Shown here: in pieces, positions 1-9,836 of the stretch
How positions within the stretch are numbered: the first letter of the stretch is position 1
How the letters are laid out: the number at the start of each line of letters is the position of its first letter
Assembly (NCBI GenBank): GCA_038030265.1
Contig: CM075937.1
Location: 28,686,198 to 28,750,197, forward strand
Direction: 5' to 3'
DNA from: Corythucha ciliata
Lineage: Eukaryota; Arthropoda; Insecta; Hemiptera; Tingidae
DNA length: 64,000 bases
The notes under the pieces: model-generated
What the model was told of the DNA's origin: nothing
The model's database searches: none
The model's input: only the letters and a program-made list of their open reading frames with translations
Translations under genes and position numbers: made by a program

Positions 1-214
1 TCAATTGCTTAACTTGATACTTTACGGGTAATTCGTTCAGTTCAGTTCTGTAACGTTCCCATCGGTGTAACTAGTTCTTCCAGTCCGGCCGAATAAAATT
101 CATTTGATCTGGGGAAGACATGTTATTTCCGTGAAAACCTGGCACCATGTTTAACCTCGAAGCTCCTTCTTCAGGAGGAGGAGGTGATCCCGAGTCACGT
201 CTACGTCTCGGCAT
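1..214 (-). pseudogene. Gypsy-type Gag N-terminus, partial (runs off the left edge)
   Basis: Reading the minus strand from an ATG at 214-212 gives about 70 codons before the window ends. The start is basic and proline-rich (MPRRRRDSGSPPPPEEG), followed by NFIRPDW and then HRWERYR. A motif of this kind, Phe-x-x-Pro-x-x-Trp followed by Trp-x-x-(Arg)-Phe/Tyr-Arg, is common at the start of arthropod gypsy-like Gag proteins, which form the retroelement particle. Codon 48 is TAG, so the copy is dead unless this base is an error. The downstream pol, if present, lies outside the window. Assignment rests on pattern memory only and could be another retroelement Gag. Confidence 0.45.
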
Positions 215-285
215 AACCTCTTTTGAAATCAAAATATATTATTTAAGTCAAAATCCCGAAAGATTCATTTTTAAAACAAAACATA

Positions 286-600
286 TTGATCAGATGCGAT
301 CAAATTAACCTCTTAACAGATTCCGCCTTTTTATACCACGTGAATGGGTGTTGTGGGGTTGATTGTCATAAAGCCCAGATTCTTGCGAATGTAGACCAAG
401 GGAGATGCATTAATGCGCTGGAGAGTCTTTCCATTTTCAAAGAGCTTAAGACCTCCGCTTGTTGCATAAATGAAAGATCAGAACGCTCCCCCCCCCCTCT
501 CGTTGACGGAATACGCTCAGCTGAGAAAGAAAAGAATGTTCCCAATTCAGGCGTTTCTATAGTCTTGACGAGAATTGGTCTGATCAAATTGGCGTAAGTA
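286..600 (+). pseudogene. Penelope-like element, C-terminal coding fragment
   Basis: An open stretch of about 100 residues contains ALESLSIFKELK, ACCINERSE and SPPPLVDGIRSA. This resembles the short region that follows the GIY-YIG endonuclease in Penelope-like elements, where an aromatic-rich 'LE-x-x-x-I' segment is followed by 'LNER'. The similar segment at about 39.54-39.62 kb (SSTSCLNERFKCSPSP), next to a GIY-YIG domain, supports the assignment. Reverse transcriptase and endonuclease domains are missing upstream, so this is a 5'-truncated copy, the usual state for these retroelements. Codons 1-10 are probably not the original start. It reads straight into a non-coding 3' tail. Confidence 0.45.
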
Positions 601-870
601 CGTAGTCTATTTTATTTTATTTTAATTTTATTCCTATCTTACCAGACTCGCTTGTTTTCATTTGGCTGTGATTTTGTTTAGGATTTGACAAGGGCTTCAC
701 CCACAAAGAGAGGTATTTTGTTAATTATCATTTTAGTGTTGTGCCGTTAATTTATGAATGATTGTTGGACCAGACATGCTGAGGCCTGAGACAGGTCGAA
801 ACCCGGCATTTTTAAAATAAAATTTGTGGAGAAACAACATTTTTCTTCAGTCAATACATCGCTACCTCCC
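601..870 (+). mobile_element. Probable 3' tail of the Penelope-like copy
   Basis: Non-coding sequence following the coding fragment. It contains, at 778-804, a CTGA box, a 6-bp stem (GGCCTG/CAGGTC) with an AGA loop, and GAAAC. That arrangement resembles a hammerhead-type catalytic core lacking the three bases normally found between CTGA and stem II. It is followed by an A/T-rich run. Hammerhead motifs are known from Penelope-like elements; here the core is incomplete, so activity is not expected. Confidence 0.35.
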
Positions 871-1239
871 AAGGACCGTTTTTTTCTTCAAAACTTCAAC
901 CGAAGAACACACCGAACGCTGGTTACGCTCATGCGCAGAAGGTTTGACACTCTTATGAGATCAAAGTTATAGCTCGACTATCCGTTGCAACACCTGAAGA
1001 CAGATATTATTGCGATATTTTCGAACGGTACAGGAGGCTGAGCTATCAGCCGTTTGATCTTGACTCTGCAGGAAATTCATCCCGGATACATTTTCTTCTT
1101 CTTATCATCATCTGTTCTACTCAGACATCTCTTCTACGCATAAGCCATGGGTCAATCCTTGGCTTAAGAGGATTTGAATGAATGAGCTAGGTGAAGAATG
1201 AAAACTTTGATGCTGCAAGTTTTCCTGACGCGTGGTTAC
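871..1239. other. No gene recognised
   Basis: Between the Penelope tail and the hAT remnant I see no domain or repeat I can name. Short open frames here have no recognisable motif. Confidence 0.5.
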
Positions 1240-2461
1240 AACGACAAATTGGAAAAAGGCGTAAAAGAAATCATGGGCCTCTTCCTTGAAATCGAATACG
1301 TGAAAGCGACGAATATTATCCGACATCAATCCAGATGACGACGCGTATCACCTTTCCCTGGATCAACTGTTTCTTGGAGTTGCCGTCGCTGAAGAACTGA
1401 AAAAACCGACGATACAATCTAAACCTGACATGAATATAAATTTCCAGGAAAGAAGAAAAAACTTTCTGATCTCGCTGGTAAAAGGAATCACTAAAAGATA
1501 CGATTTTAATAGCGACGTCTTCAAAGTTATTCGAATACTTGAACCGAAATTTGCGACGAGTTCCACGAGGGAGTCCTTTAATTCAATTCTACAAGTGTGC
1601 GGCGTTTTTCCCCGAGCAATGCCCAAAGACCCAGAAGAAGTTCAGAAGTTGGTGGAATGCTTCACACTGAGTCTGACGTTTTCTGGCGTAAAGTAATTTT
1701 ATATCTCAATGGGGATCAGAAATGCTTGTGCATGAGCATGATAGTTATGGATACCTTGAATTTTGTTACAGGTTGGACAATGAAGCAACTTCCAAAACAA
1801 AAAAATTGAACTTTTAACAATCTGATATGGACGGGAGAGATTGAAAAACACGTTTAAAACCAGAAATCAACCTTAGTTGGCAATATTAATATAGTAATTA
1901 ATCGTTTCTTAGAATTTGGTATTTGAATTTCCCGCTTGAGGCGACGTCACAATATTGTAATCATTTTCCGAATTCCCCTGGCCAGGAAAGCAGTGGAATG
2001 AATTTTTGACGTTGAATTAGGGCTTATGCGTTAATTTATGCACGATTATGATTTTTCTTATCATAGAGTAATTCTACTTCTTAGTTATAGAGCAACTAAT
2101 CAGCTCTTAGACCTGGGCATTTGAATTTCCCGCTTCTATGACGTCACCATATTAATTTCCCAAATTTCCCGGGCCCGGAAATTGGCGTAAGCCGCGGGAA
2201 AAGCGTTAATGTTTACCTAGTGCTTATGCGTCACTTTATGCACAATTCGGAATTTTATATTTTTTGGAAATTACTTCGTTGACTCATTCTGACGGTGATG
2301 CGAAGTATGCCACTTTGTCGTAATTTTTCCTGAATGTATTGTGTTTACCGCATTCGAACGCGGATTGCGAGCGACTGTTCAGCACGGTGTCGCTGACGAA
2401 AATAATAATCCGGTCTTCCATTAAGACTAGCACGTTGGAAGGGGCGTTATTGGCTTCCTAA
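1240..2461 (+). pseudogene. hAT transposase remnant split by an insertion
   Basis: The plus strand from about 1335 to 1696 reads like the middle of a hAT-family transposase, with NFLISLVKGITKRYDF and then LEPKFATSS, the usual 'fl..l...i..RfdF ... L.P..a' pattern. A +1 shift near 1640-1660 continues as HTESDVFWRKVIL. The C-terminal dimerisation segment appears separately at 2345-2461 with LPHSNADCERLFSTVS and ends in TAA. hAT transposases cut and paste DNA using an RNase H-like fold; the C-terminal block mediates dimerisation. Roughly 500 bp of unrelated sequence, including a tandem duplication, sits between the two parts. The N-terminal zinc finger and the catalytic Asp region were not found, so the copy is inactive. 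Confidence 0.6.
1921..2275. repeat. Two-copy ~198-bp imperfect tandem duplication
   Basis: Copy 1 starts at 1921 (ATTTGAATTTCCCGCTT...GACGTCAC) and copy 2 at 2119. Both carry a GCTTATGCGT...TTTATGCAC block about 100 bp downstream (2022 and 2223). The pair lies inside the hAT remnant and interrupts it. Confidence 0.65.
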
Positions 2462-3329
2462 TGCGTAAAATTGAATCCAGGTTGCTGTGCGAAATTCGAA
2501 ACTATTCAAAAAATAAAAAGTGATACTTTGTATTGCAAGAATCTCCCAGCTCGTGAGCGTGAGCCCTCTGTTCCCTCTATAAGACGGCTTTATGAAACTT
2601 AAAGTGACTAGATAATAAAAAATTGTTATTTACTTTTCATGTCATTCTCTGCGTGATAAGGTTCAGTACTATGCTGTTGCTGATCTCGGTGTTAGTTCAC
2701 TTGGTTGGTGGGCAAAAAACTGATAATTTAGCATAATTATTCTGTATTTAATTACTGAAATTAAGTTGAAACGAAATTTACGATGTCACGTCGACCGTCG
2801 TACTGTTTGTACTTTCGTACTAGCTTAGTCAGATGTTTGTTACCAGGGAAATCAAGTTTCAAATGAATGAGTTTAAAACACGCCCCCAACGCTCAAGGTC
2901 TATATGTATAAAGATGGTCTGCTCATGTCAGGTCAGGTGCGGGGGGATACTTCGGGCAGATGACTTCAAAATTTGTTTAACACCTCTGCTACACTGTACT
3001 TGTGACACAGTGACGTCGCTTTTGATAGAGCTATGAAAAGAGGAGTACGGGTTATGGTAGCCTATAGAAAGTGAGAATGATGGGCATGCTGCTCACTGTT
3101 CTTTCACTCCTCGCTAACACTTGACAATCATTTTCGCTTTTCGCCCCAATGGTTGATCTGTAGAGCACGTTATGAAATGATTAGGTGGGCATCCTCAAAT
3201 CTAGTCGCAGCTAAAACCACGCGTTTCATCGTAATGATGGCACGACAAATGTACAAGTACAAAACTACAAACCATAGAGGTAGGAACCCGCGGCCGAGCC
3301 GGTCGCCATATGAGCCATATTTGCCATAG
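2462..3329. other. No gene recognised
   Basis: A/T-rich DNA. Short open frames such as 2833-3036 show no domain. Nothing supportable seen. Confidence 0.5.
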
Positions 3330-3780
3330 ATTGAGCCAATCCTCATGAACCAGAGCAACAAGGATTTATCCACCAAAAACGCCTGTTAATACATAAAAGT
3401 GACCCCCTCAATTGACGAAATTAAAACCATTCAAGTGGTTTGGCTGGAAAGGATCGTCGTCATTTTCGAAAGCTTCTCGAATCTTTCGCGGTTATACTTT
3501 ATACCCTGATGGACCAAAGCAGCAAGGACTTATCCACCACAAACGCTGGTTAGTACATGAAAATTACCCCTGAAATTGATAAAATTGAGAAATTTCTGCT
3601 CACTCACTGGTTAAGTGGTCTGGCTGGAAACTATCGTTGAAGTAATCGTTTGCTTCTTGTTTCTATAGCAATTGGACCTTCATTAACCAAAGTAACGAAG
3701 ACGTATCAACCAATAACGCTTGTTAGTACATAGAAGTTACCCCCATAATTGACAAAATCGATTAAATTCAGCCCGTACAC
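3330..3780. repeat. Three diverged tandem units of ~164-173 bp
   Basis: A shared block (ACCAGAGCAACAAGGATTTATCCACCA and relatives, then AACGC.TGTTA.TACAT.AAA.TGACCCC) begins near 3349, 3513 and 3686. Spacings are 164 and 173 bp. The sequence between the blocks is also related (GTGGT.TGGCTGGAAA). The unit length is in the range of many satellite monomers, but only three copies are present. Confidence 0.65.
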
Positions 3781-4879
3781 AGATAAAGTAATGTTGCGCA
3801 TTATCCGATTGCTGAATTAACGTTTTCATATCCGCCAAAAAATCCTTTTGATTCCCTTGAGCGGACGCTATTAATGTGCACTATGGGGCATTAATGTGCA
3901 TTAGCGTAGCAGAAATAAGTAGGTAATTGTTTAAACATGTTATGAATTGGTGTAATTAGGAAAATATGTATCTACCTAGTACTTGAAATAAACTACTATA
4001 ATTTGTTTTTCATATTACCAATAGATGCATAGATGGAGCACCATGTAGCTGTGTTGCTCTCCACCCTTAAGCTATGACATCTCTCGTGCGCATTCGTCCT
4101 TCCCATTCCACTCTCAAGACACCTTTTCAACTTTCAACAACGCATGCTTATAAGCAATGTACGCAATTTCTGATAACCTTCCAGCATCTTGAGACATGCA
4201 ATAGCGCATTCATTACGCTGAAAACACACCGTGAGCTAAGATGCATGCCTCTGAAGCTCGCGACAACAACTAATCACGATTACGATGTGAACACTTATAT
4301 CAGTAATCATCACGATCAACTTTAAACGCGATCATTTTTTTTGCTGAAAATGGACCTAAGTGTGGTGCGGTCATGTGTGGTTTAGCCTGTCGCGCGCTGC
4401 TGTGCTCCAGTGTTTTTACGTTTTTTTAAACGGTCTAGGAATACCGGAAGATTCCTAAAACTCTTCATGTGATAACTTAGTACGACTCCTTTGAATGCCA
4501 AATGTTTAGTGAATTTTTCCCATTCCACTGTAACTGAAGAATTTTCGCATTTAAAGGGAAAGTGCTTCAGAGTTTGAAGACCCCGACGACTTCAAAAATT
4601 ACTACTCGGTAAGCTGAACATTTTTACTTTTCAAACTTCGAAATCAATCAAACAGTTCATGAGATATGAATTTTTGAAATATAAATTAATATCTGACGCC
4701 ATCGACAAACGAGATCATGTTCAAAGCTGTCTGCGCCTGCGCTTTGTAAAGTAAACATAAGAATTTTCCACGAGTTCCGGACATCAGGAGAAAAAAAAAT
4801 TCGTGTTGGTGTAGGTTGTTCCCAACCCTTATACCGACCTCTGTGAATTTTTTCCTACTTTGCCATCGTACCCACCAAG
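3781..4879. other. No gene recognised
   Basis: A/T-rich, without recognisable coding motifs; the open frame at 4074-4325 shows no known domain. The open frame running from 5024 down to 4686 on the minus strand is antisense to the rRNA fragment. Confidence 0.5.
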
Positions 4880-4999
4880 CGCGAGCACGCTGAAACCCGA
4901 AAGGTGGTGAACTATGCCTGGCCAGGACAAAGCCAGGGAAAACCCTGGTGGAGGTCCGCAGCGATTCTGACGTGCAAATCGATCGTTCGAGCTGGGTAC

Positions 5000-5042
<43 letters not shown>

Positions 5043-5222
5043 TGAAGTTTCCCTCAGGATAGCTTGCGCTCGGGTGTGAAGAGTCTCATCTGGTAGAGCG
5101 AATGATTAGAGGACTTGGGGTCGAAACGAGCTCAACCTATTCTCAAACTCCAAATAGATGAGAACCCCGGCTTGCTTGATTTTTTTTTTATTTGAAGCCG
5201 CGGGACTGGATCAGAGTGCGGC
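4880..5222 (+). rRNA. 28S rRNA fragment, dispersed and diverged
   Basis: The plus strand carries the strongly conserved 28S segment around GGTGAACTATGCCTGGCCAG, GTGCAAATCGATCGT, AATCGAACCATCTAGTAGCT, GGTTCCCTCTGAAGTTTCCC and AATGATTAGAGGACTTGGGG, ending near GAAGCCGCGGGACTGGATCA. This is the part of the large-subunit rRNA in domain II. Compared with the arthropod consensus as I remember it, there are scattered substitutions (for example GACAAAGCCAGGGAAAACC and a stretch of T where GAATTA is expected near 5180). The 28S sequence stops abruptly on both sides, with no 5.8S, ITS or remaining 28S. It is therefore a fragment or pseudogene and not part of a functional rDNA unit. Confidence 0.85.
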
Positions 5223-5782
5223 ATCGGCATGCCAGCCCCAGCATATCCTCACTAATCTGTTCGCCGTTCTCTTACATGGGGGGCGTCCAATTTTTTTACC
5301 TATGGCACGTTCTTCCTCACCCTCGGTCCGTTATTTCATTCTGAATTTTTTTTCTCCTAACATGGTGGTGTCTACTTGGGGGCGGTATTGCCCTCTCATA
5401 CTGAAGACCCGCATTGCATGAATGTAGTGAACAGTGGACAGGTTGCTCGTGACACACTCTAGCTCTTCAGCTCGACTGCGTGATTTAATGCGCGCTAATA
5501 ATGGTTTTTCAACGTAATTAACCTTTTTTTATGAACCTGTTTGCTGCTGTCGAGTTAGACATGGGTTTGAGGACTCTAATGTAAAGGGTTAGGGCGTCCT
5601 AATGAAAAAAAAAATCATTTAATTTTTGTTAGGTTCTGTTTTTGCTAGCTATAGACTACTATTCCGGGATTTTTTATTCATTTAACTTCCTTTATGGCTG
5701 TGCTTAGACTCAGGTGCGATTCCTGTCATGCGGGATAGCCTCTCAAAAGAGTGTAAAAGGGGGCTAGCTTGGCACACGTATG
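5223..5782. other. No gene recognised
   Basis: T-rich sequence after the rRNA fragment. The open frame 5158-5421 begins inside the rRNA fragment and shows no domain. Confidence 0.45.
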
Positions 5783-6470
5783 TAGGCAGAATCAATTTCC
5801 CTCCTCGACAGTTGTGGAGATGGCCCAAGAGGGAAGCTGGCTGTCGAGGAGTGGAAACAAGTGAGTTTTGTGCGAGGGGTGAAATTGTCTTTCAATAATT
5901 GTACTCCTACTCCCGTAGACCTGGCAAGATATCGAAAGATCTGTAAAGGACAAAGCCGCCCTGCGGAATAAAGAGAGATCGAAGACTGCTGGTGGGGAAG
6001 GTCTCAAGCCCCTCACTGAATTGCAGGAAAAAGTCCTCAGTTTAATCGGCGACGTCTCTGTCTCCGGAGTAAACGTTAAAGAGGCTTTCATTGTGGTAAG
6101 TTACCGAAGTAATTGTTAAGCTAGTTTTAGATCACATTTTTCGTTTCCAGACTACTCCGATGTCTCCGAGCAAACTAGGGACCGATTCAGGACCAAATTG
6201 GGAATTCACTCCCTCATAATTGATTGATTATTATTTCTTCATTGCTGCTTAAAAAAGGTTTTATTATTTCACAGGCTCATGGAGTGGGTGTTACGTGGAG
6301 GTACATAGATATTGCTACTACTGAGGTGACATTACCCCATTAAAAAAAAAAATTGTTTTCCCAGGATACTGATGACAATAATAACGTCCTGGAAATTGAC
6401 TTTACGTCATCAATCTCTGGCATGTCACCCCGGGGACAACGTTTCTTCGAGGAAGAGGTGGTAAGAATAA
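5783..6470 (+). CDS. Myb/SANT-like DNA-binding protein fragment with introns
   Basis: Several short exons with good splice signals can be read. One ends near 5850 as LAVEEWKQ before GTGAGT. The next runs 5919-6095, exactly 59 codons in phase, between CCCGTAG and GTAAGT. It encodes TWQDIERSVKDKAA, then KTAGGE, then LTELQEKVLSLIGD. A later one (from 6365 after TTTTCCCAG) encodes DTDDNNNVLEIDF and ends near a GTAAGAAT donor. The pattern 'V-E-x-W-K ... T-W-x-D-(I/L)-x-x-x-V-K-x-K-A ... T-x-G-G' is that of the Myb/SANT-like trihelix domain found in many insect regulatory proteins and in DNA-transposon partner genes, where it binds DNA. The true start and end are not identified. It could be a decayed transposon gene or a retained fragment of a host gene family. 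Confidence 0.55.
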
Positions 6471-6486
6471 GAACACCCTGGCTCGT

Positions 6487-6885
6487 GTGAACAAGCGGAT
6501 GCCCGGAAAGGCTTCGGTGTCGGTCCTTCTCCAGCTTTACGCCCGTGAGACTGATCTTAAACCTAGACGTCCTGCTTTAACCGGGGAAAAAATTAAACTT
6601 CGACTCGCTCGTTGCCCCGAACAAAAAGGCTATCTTTCTCTCTCGGTTTGCTGCCAATGTGAAACCGGACGTTATTCTTAACATTGTCGAGGAATTTAAT
6701 TCGGATGGCAGGTTGAATGCGTTCAGCTTAATACGCGGCAATCCTCGTACTCGTCCTTCCGCCTCATAATTAACGATTCCTTGTATGATGATCCAATGGA
6801 CCCGCAAACTGGCCAGCAGGGTGTTTCATCGCTCCTTCGGTTCACCAGCAAGAATGACTGGAGGAGAGTAACACCTTATTTTTCC
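6487..6885 (+). pseudogene. Degenerate open frames, possibly retroelement ORF1/Gag-like
   Basis: Two overlapping frames read KASVSVLLQLYARET and, after a shift, GKKLNFDSLVAPNKKAIF followed by NSDGRLNAFSLIRGNPRT and YDDPMDPQTGQQGVSS. The order 'V-x-V-(x)-F-x-x-R ... G-K-K-L ... L-x-P-x-N-K' followed by a short domain ending in '(W)P-x-G-V' recalls the FP25-like/ORF1 region of some arthropod retroelement proteins. No reverse transcriptase is attached. The assignment is weak; the frames are broken by stops and at least one shift. Confidence 0.25.
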
Positions 6886-7086
6886 TGAACATCTGTTCGG
6901 CAAGATGGGTGAACTTTAATCTTTCCTGAGCCTTTCGAGTATAAAAGCCGATTTCATGAAACAGGCTGTACAAGAACTAACCTGCCCAAATCAATTGTCA
7001 ATATATTCCTTTTGTTGAAAGAAAATCTGCGTTGAATTCTTTGCAAACACAACTCAAGCAAACCCACAACAAGCAAAATAAACAAG

Positions 7087-7850
7087 GTGCGGGTTCAAGG
7101 AACCACGCTACACAGCCCCAAAATATCGAATAATCGCGCATTTTTCAAGGAGGAATACATAACTTGTATGAAGCATGCGGATAATAATAAGCAGGTTTGT
7201 GGCCACAAAAACGCTCTTCTGCTTTACGAACGCCTCGCAGAGAATGAAGTGCCCCTAACGAAATACCTCACAATGTACCCATTTACTCAAGATAATATTG
7301 AAAATTTTGTCGGTTATGTGAGGTCAAAATTGGGGTGTAACGACAACCCGAATGCTAAGCAGCTAATAACTGCCTTTCGTAAAATTTCGGCCCATAATGC
7401 AATACATTACCCTCAGGGATCCAATTGCGTGCCCCTTGAGGAAATGCCCCTTTTAACTTTATCCGCCAAGAATCCCACTGTAGGGATAAATTCCTCAACA
7501 TCCTCACCTGATTTGGTTACATCTCAATGAGAGAGTCCCGTTTATACTTTCTACTGCGCTCGAACCATTTAGTCTCTCACTGGAAGAAGAGCATAACTAT
7601 GCCATAACGTTTTCCCCTGAAAATTCAAGTTTGTTCACCTAAGAAATAGTTGGGTACATAGCTGGGTTTGTTGTTCGCAAAGTATATGACAAAATTAAAT
7701 GTGCTGGGTACTTGAAAGCATTACGAGACGAAGAGCGAGAGTAATCTCTTATTGTCACTAAGAAAACTCGGAGAGGGCTTGTTTTCCCCTCGAAAGACGT
7801 TGTTTTTGTCTGCAATTTAGCAGAAGTAGAAAAAAGAAGATTTTTGAATC
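7087..7850 (+). pseudogene. P-element-like (THAP9-type) transposase, C-terminal part
   Basis: The frame 7087-7530 contains YPFTQDNIENFVGYVRSKLG, followed by NDNPNAKQLITAFRKI and GSNCVPLE. This matches the C-terminal part of P/THAP9-type transposases ('Q-D-x-L/I-E-x-F-F-x-x-I/V-R ... N-D-N-P-x-x-x-Q'). After stops around 7530-7640, another frame reads IVGYIAGFVVRKVYDKIKCAGY and RGLVFPSKDVV, the expected continuation ('Y-I-A-G-Y-V ... C ... L ... G-G/R-L-x-x-P-S'). The N-terminal THAP finger, leucine zipper and catalytic residues are absent, so this is a 5'-deleted relic. Three other P-like relics lie in this window (34.4, 50.8 and 56.5-58.6 kb). The start at 7087 is arbitrary. Confidence 0.7.
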
Positions 7851-8439
7851 AAAATAACCTGCTTAGATTATATTTATAACAAAGTAGTCGTTAGCAATAT
7901 ATGTTCCAAAATTGTCAGTTGTACGACTCAAGGAGGTATTTTTAATAACCTCGAAATCCACATTCAAGATCAGTCGTTTGGGGAAACCCATGGTTTTTAT
8001 TTATTTAGGCTGATTTGCTATATTTTTATTGAAATATGTTGAAGTTGTGTGCAATACATCATTCTCTGAACCATTGCATCAACCGAGTTTACAGCAAGAT
8101 ATTAATCCTCACAGACTCGCTTAACTCACTCACATTCCTGCAAATCAGAGAGCGAAAAATTACAAAAAGGTAAGATGGTGGGTCAGCACAAATTGAAAGT
8201 CATGGGTCAATAAGTTTTGCATAGTATGTTTTGTTTTGTTTGATCAGTTCCTTGTCTTGCAGTCCCCATACATTTGACCAAATTATTCGCTCGGATTTTA
8301 CTAAATAAAACTTGTTGGTGTTCGTGTTCTCTCTTTTCTATCTTTCTGATTCTTCATTTGGGAAGCACGCCGAATTCACGAAACTGTCAAATTCGTAAAG
8401 GGCCTAATAGGTAAAGATTTTTGTCGCGTTAAATCGCGT
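7851..8439. other. Decayed continuation of the P-like copy, then unassigned DNA
   Basis: Short scraps such as ANQRAKNYKK near 8135-8165 could be the last part of the P-like transposase, but the frames are too broken to annotate. Nothing else is recognisable. Confidence 0.35.
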
Positions 8440-9053
8440 TGACCCGGCAACACACTAAAACGTGATGAGGTGCCACACTAGAGCGGAAGCGTTTCAAGGG
8501 CGGAGGTGGGTGATTTTTCGTCCGCCGTCATGCCGCGACAACTTTTCTGTCGCACCTTCGACTTCTCACCTCTTTCTACCCTTCTTTGCATTAGTAAAGG
8601 AGACTGACTCTCTCTGCAGCGCTAGAAAAATGAAATAAAGGGCTTCAAGAGAAATACTTGCAAGATCACCAATTTTATTAAGTAGGTATACATGCACTTT
8701 TCTTTCATGCATGTAGACTGTTATATTTTTGAGCTGGGTCATTCAGCAGGAGTGGAAGTATGGAACAAGCGTCAATTAAAATTCCGTATTCAAGCCGAGA
8801 CTGTTGAGGGTGCCCATTAGTATTTACAAATTGTGATAGACTTGTGATATTCTGATGATGGTGGACACGGATAACAGTTAATTGAGCATAATACAGAACA
8901 TCATCCTGCATGGTCCTACTGAGCAGAGACCGAGCTCTTGTCGCTCCGCTCTAGTGCGTCACCCCCTTTTATACGCGACATCCGCTTTTTTTAAACGCGA
9001 TTTTCTGTCGCGTCGCTCCGCTTAAAATCGCTTCAGTGTGTCGCCGGCCTTAG
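8440..9053. mobile_element. Non-autonomous element with long imperfect terminal inverted repeats
   Basis: The left end (CCGGCAACACACTAAAACG at 8444 on, followed by CACACTAGAGCGGAAGCG) is matched by the reverse complement of the right end (CCGGCGACACACTGAAGCG, then GCACTAGAGCGGAGCG). The inverted arms are about 50-100 bp and imperfect; the total is about 610 bp. No coding motif is visible inside. A 'CACACT(G/A)AAGCG' type terminus also appears in the 13.6 kb insertion. Confidence 0.5.
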
Positions 9054-9616
9054 GCGCTCGTGGTGTGGCTGCCGTGGACAAGGCCAGTAACACCACAGTG
9101 CAACAGTATCGGCTCTAAGCTTGAATGTTAGGTGAGGCGAAATTACTTATGAAAGCGCTGTGGTGGGGGTAAATTTGTTTAAATGAATTGCCAACTGCCA
9201 AGTTTAAGTGCATTTGTTTCATGTGACGATGATTTAGTACCGCTCACGGAAACGAGGAGTTGATTTATCTCTTATAACCGATACTTATCAAGTCAATACA
9301 AAAGAGAGGTTCCATCTACTTTCCTCATACTAGTCACGATATCTCTCAGTATTGTTTTCGTTTGCGTGCGAGTTCCACAGTTGTTCAAATAATCAATTTG
9401 ACCCGACGCGACCAGGTACGTTAATCAGGGTTTCGGCTTTTGACCCGTCGCGCCCACAGCTGTGTCTCACTAAATTTCTTTGTCTTCCCAGTAGGCCAAA
9501 GGTGAAGCTGCTTTGGTTGATTCATTTGTGTCACTGAAATCGATTAGTAGGTCAACAAAATGGCCTAATAGGTACGGCGATAATTTAATTATCGCCTACA
9601 TGTATAGACACGATTT
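9054..9616. other. No gene recognised
   Basis: Open frame 9352-9537 has no recognisable domain. Nothing supportable seen. Confidence 0.5.
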
Positions 9617-9836
9617 TATAAAATGACGCCGTCCGCCATCCAGGCCATATCTTGCCCTAGGATTGCTCGAAAAAAAAACTCGTTCTTTCGCATATAGACT
9701 CCACTTGGTATCTAGTTGGTACTAACATCTGATCAGCTTGATCGACCAACTCCCAGGGTTTTTATGGGCCAAAATCGGGTCCAAAATGAGGGTTTTAAAG
9801 GTTTTGAGAACATATGGGTGTGGGGTAGGGTTGCCA
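9617..9836 (+). repeat. Dispersed repeat A, partial copy 1
   Basis: Shares a long block (GCCATATCTTGCCCTAGGATTG..., ACTCGTTCTTTCGCA, AACATCTGATCAG, TTTTATGGGCCAAAA) with copies at 19.40-19.85, 40.73-41.16 and, reversed, 49.37-49.61 kb. This copy is the most diverged and lacks the left ~190 bp and right ~110 bp seen in the two long copies. Confidence 0.8.

Noticed and set aside
4686..5024. 112-codon minus-strand frame
   Set aside because: Lies antisense to the 28S rRNA fragment; conserved rRNA sequence explains it.
6487..6681. Baculovirus FP25-like protein
   Set aside because: Only a loose resemblance; a retroelement ORF1-like origin is more likely and even that is weak.
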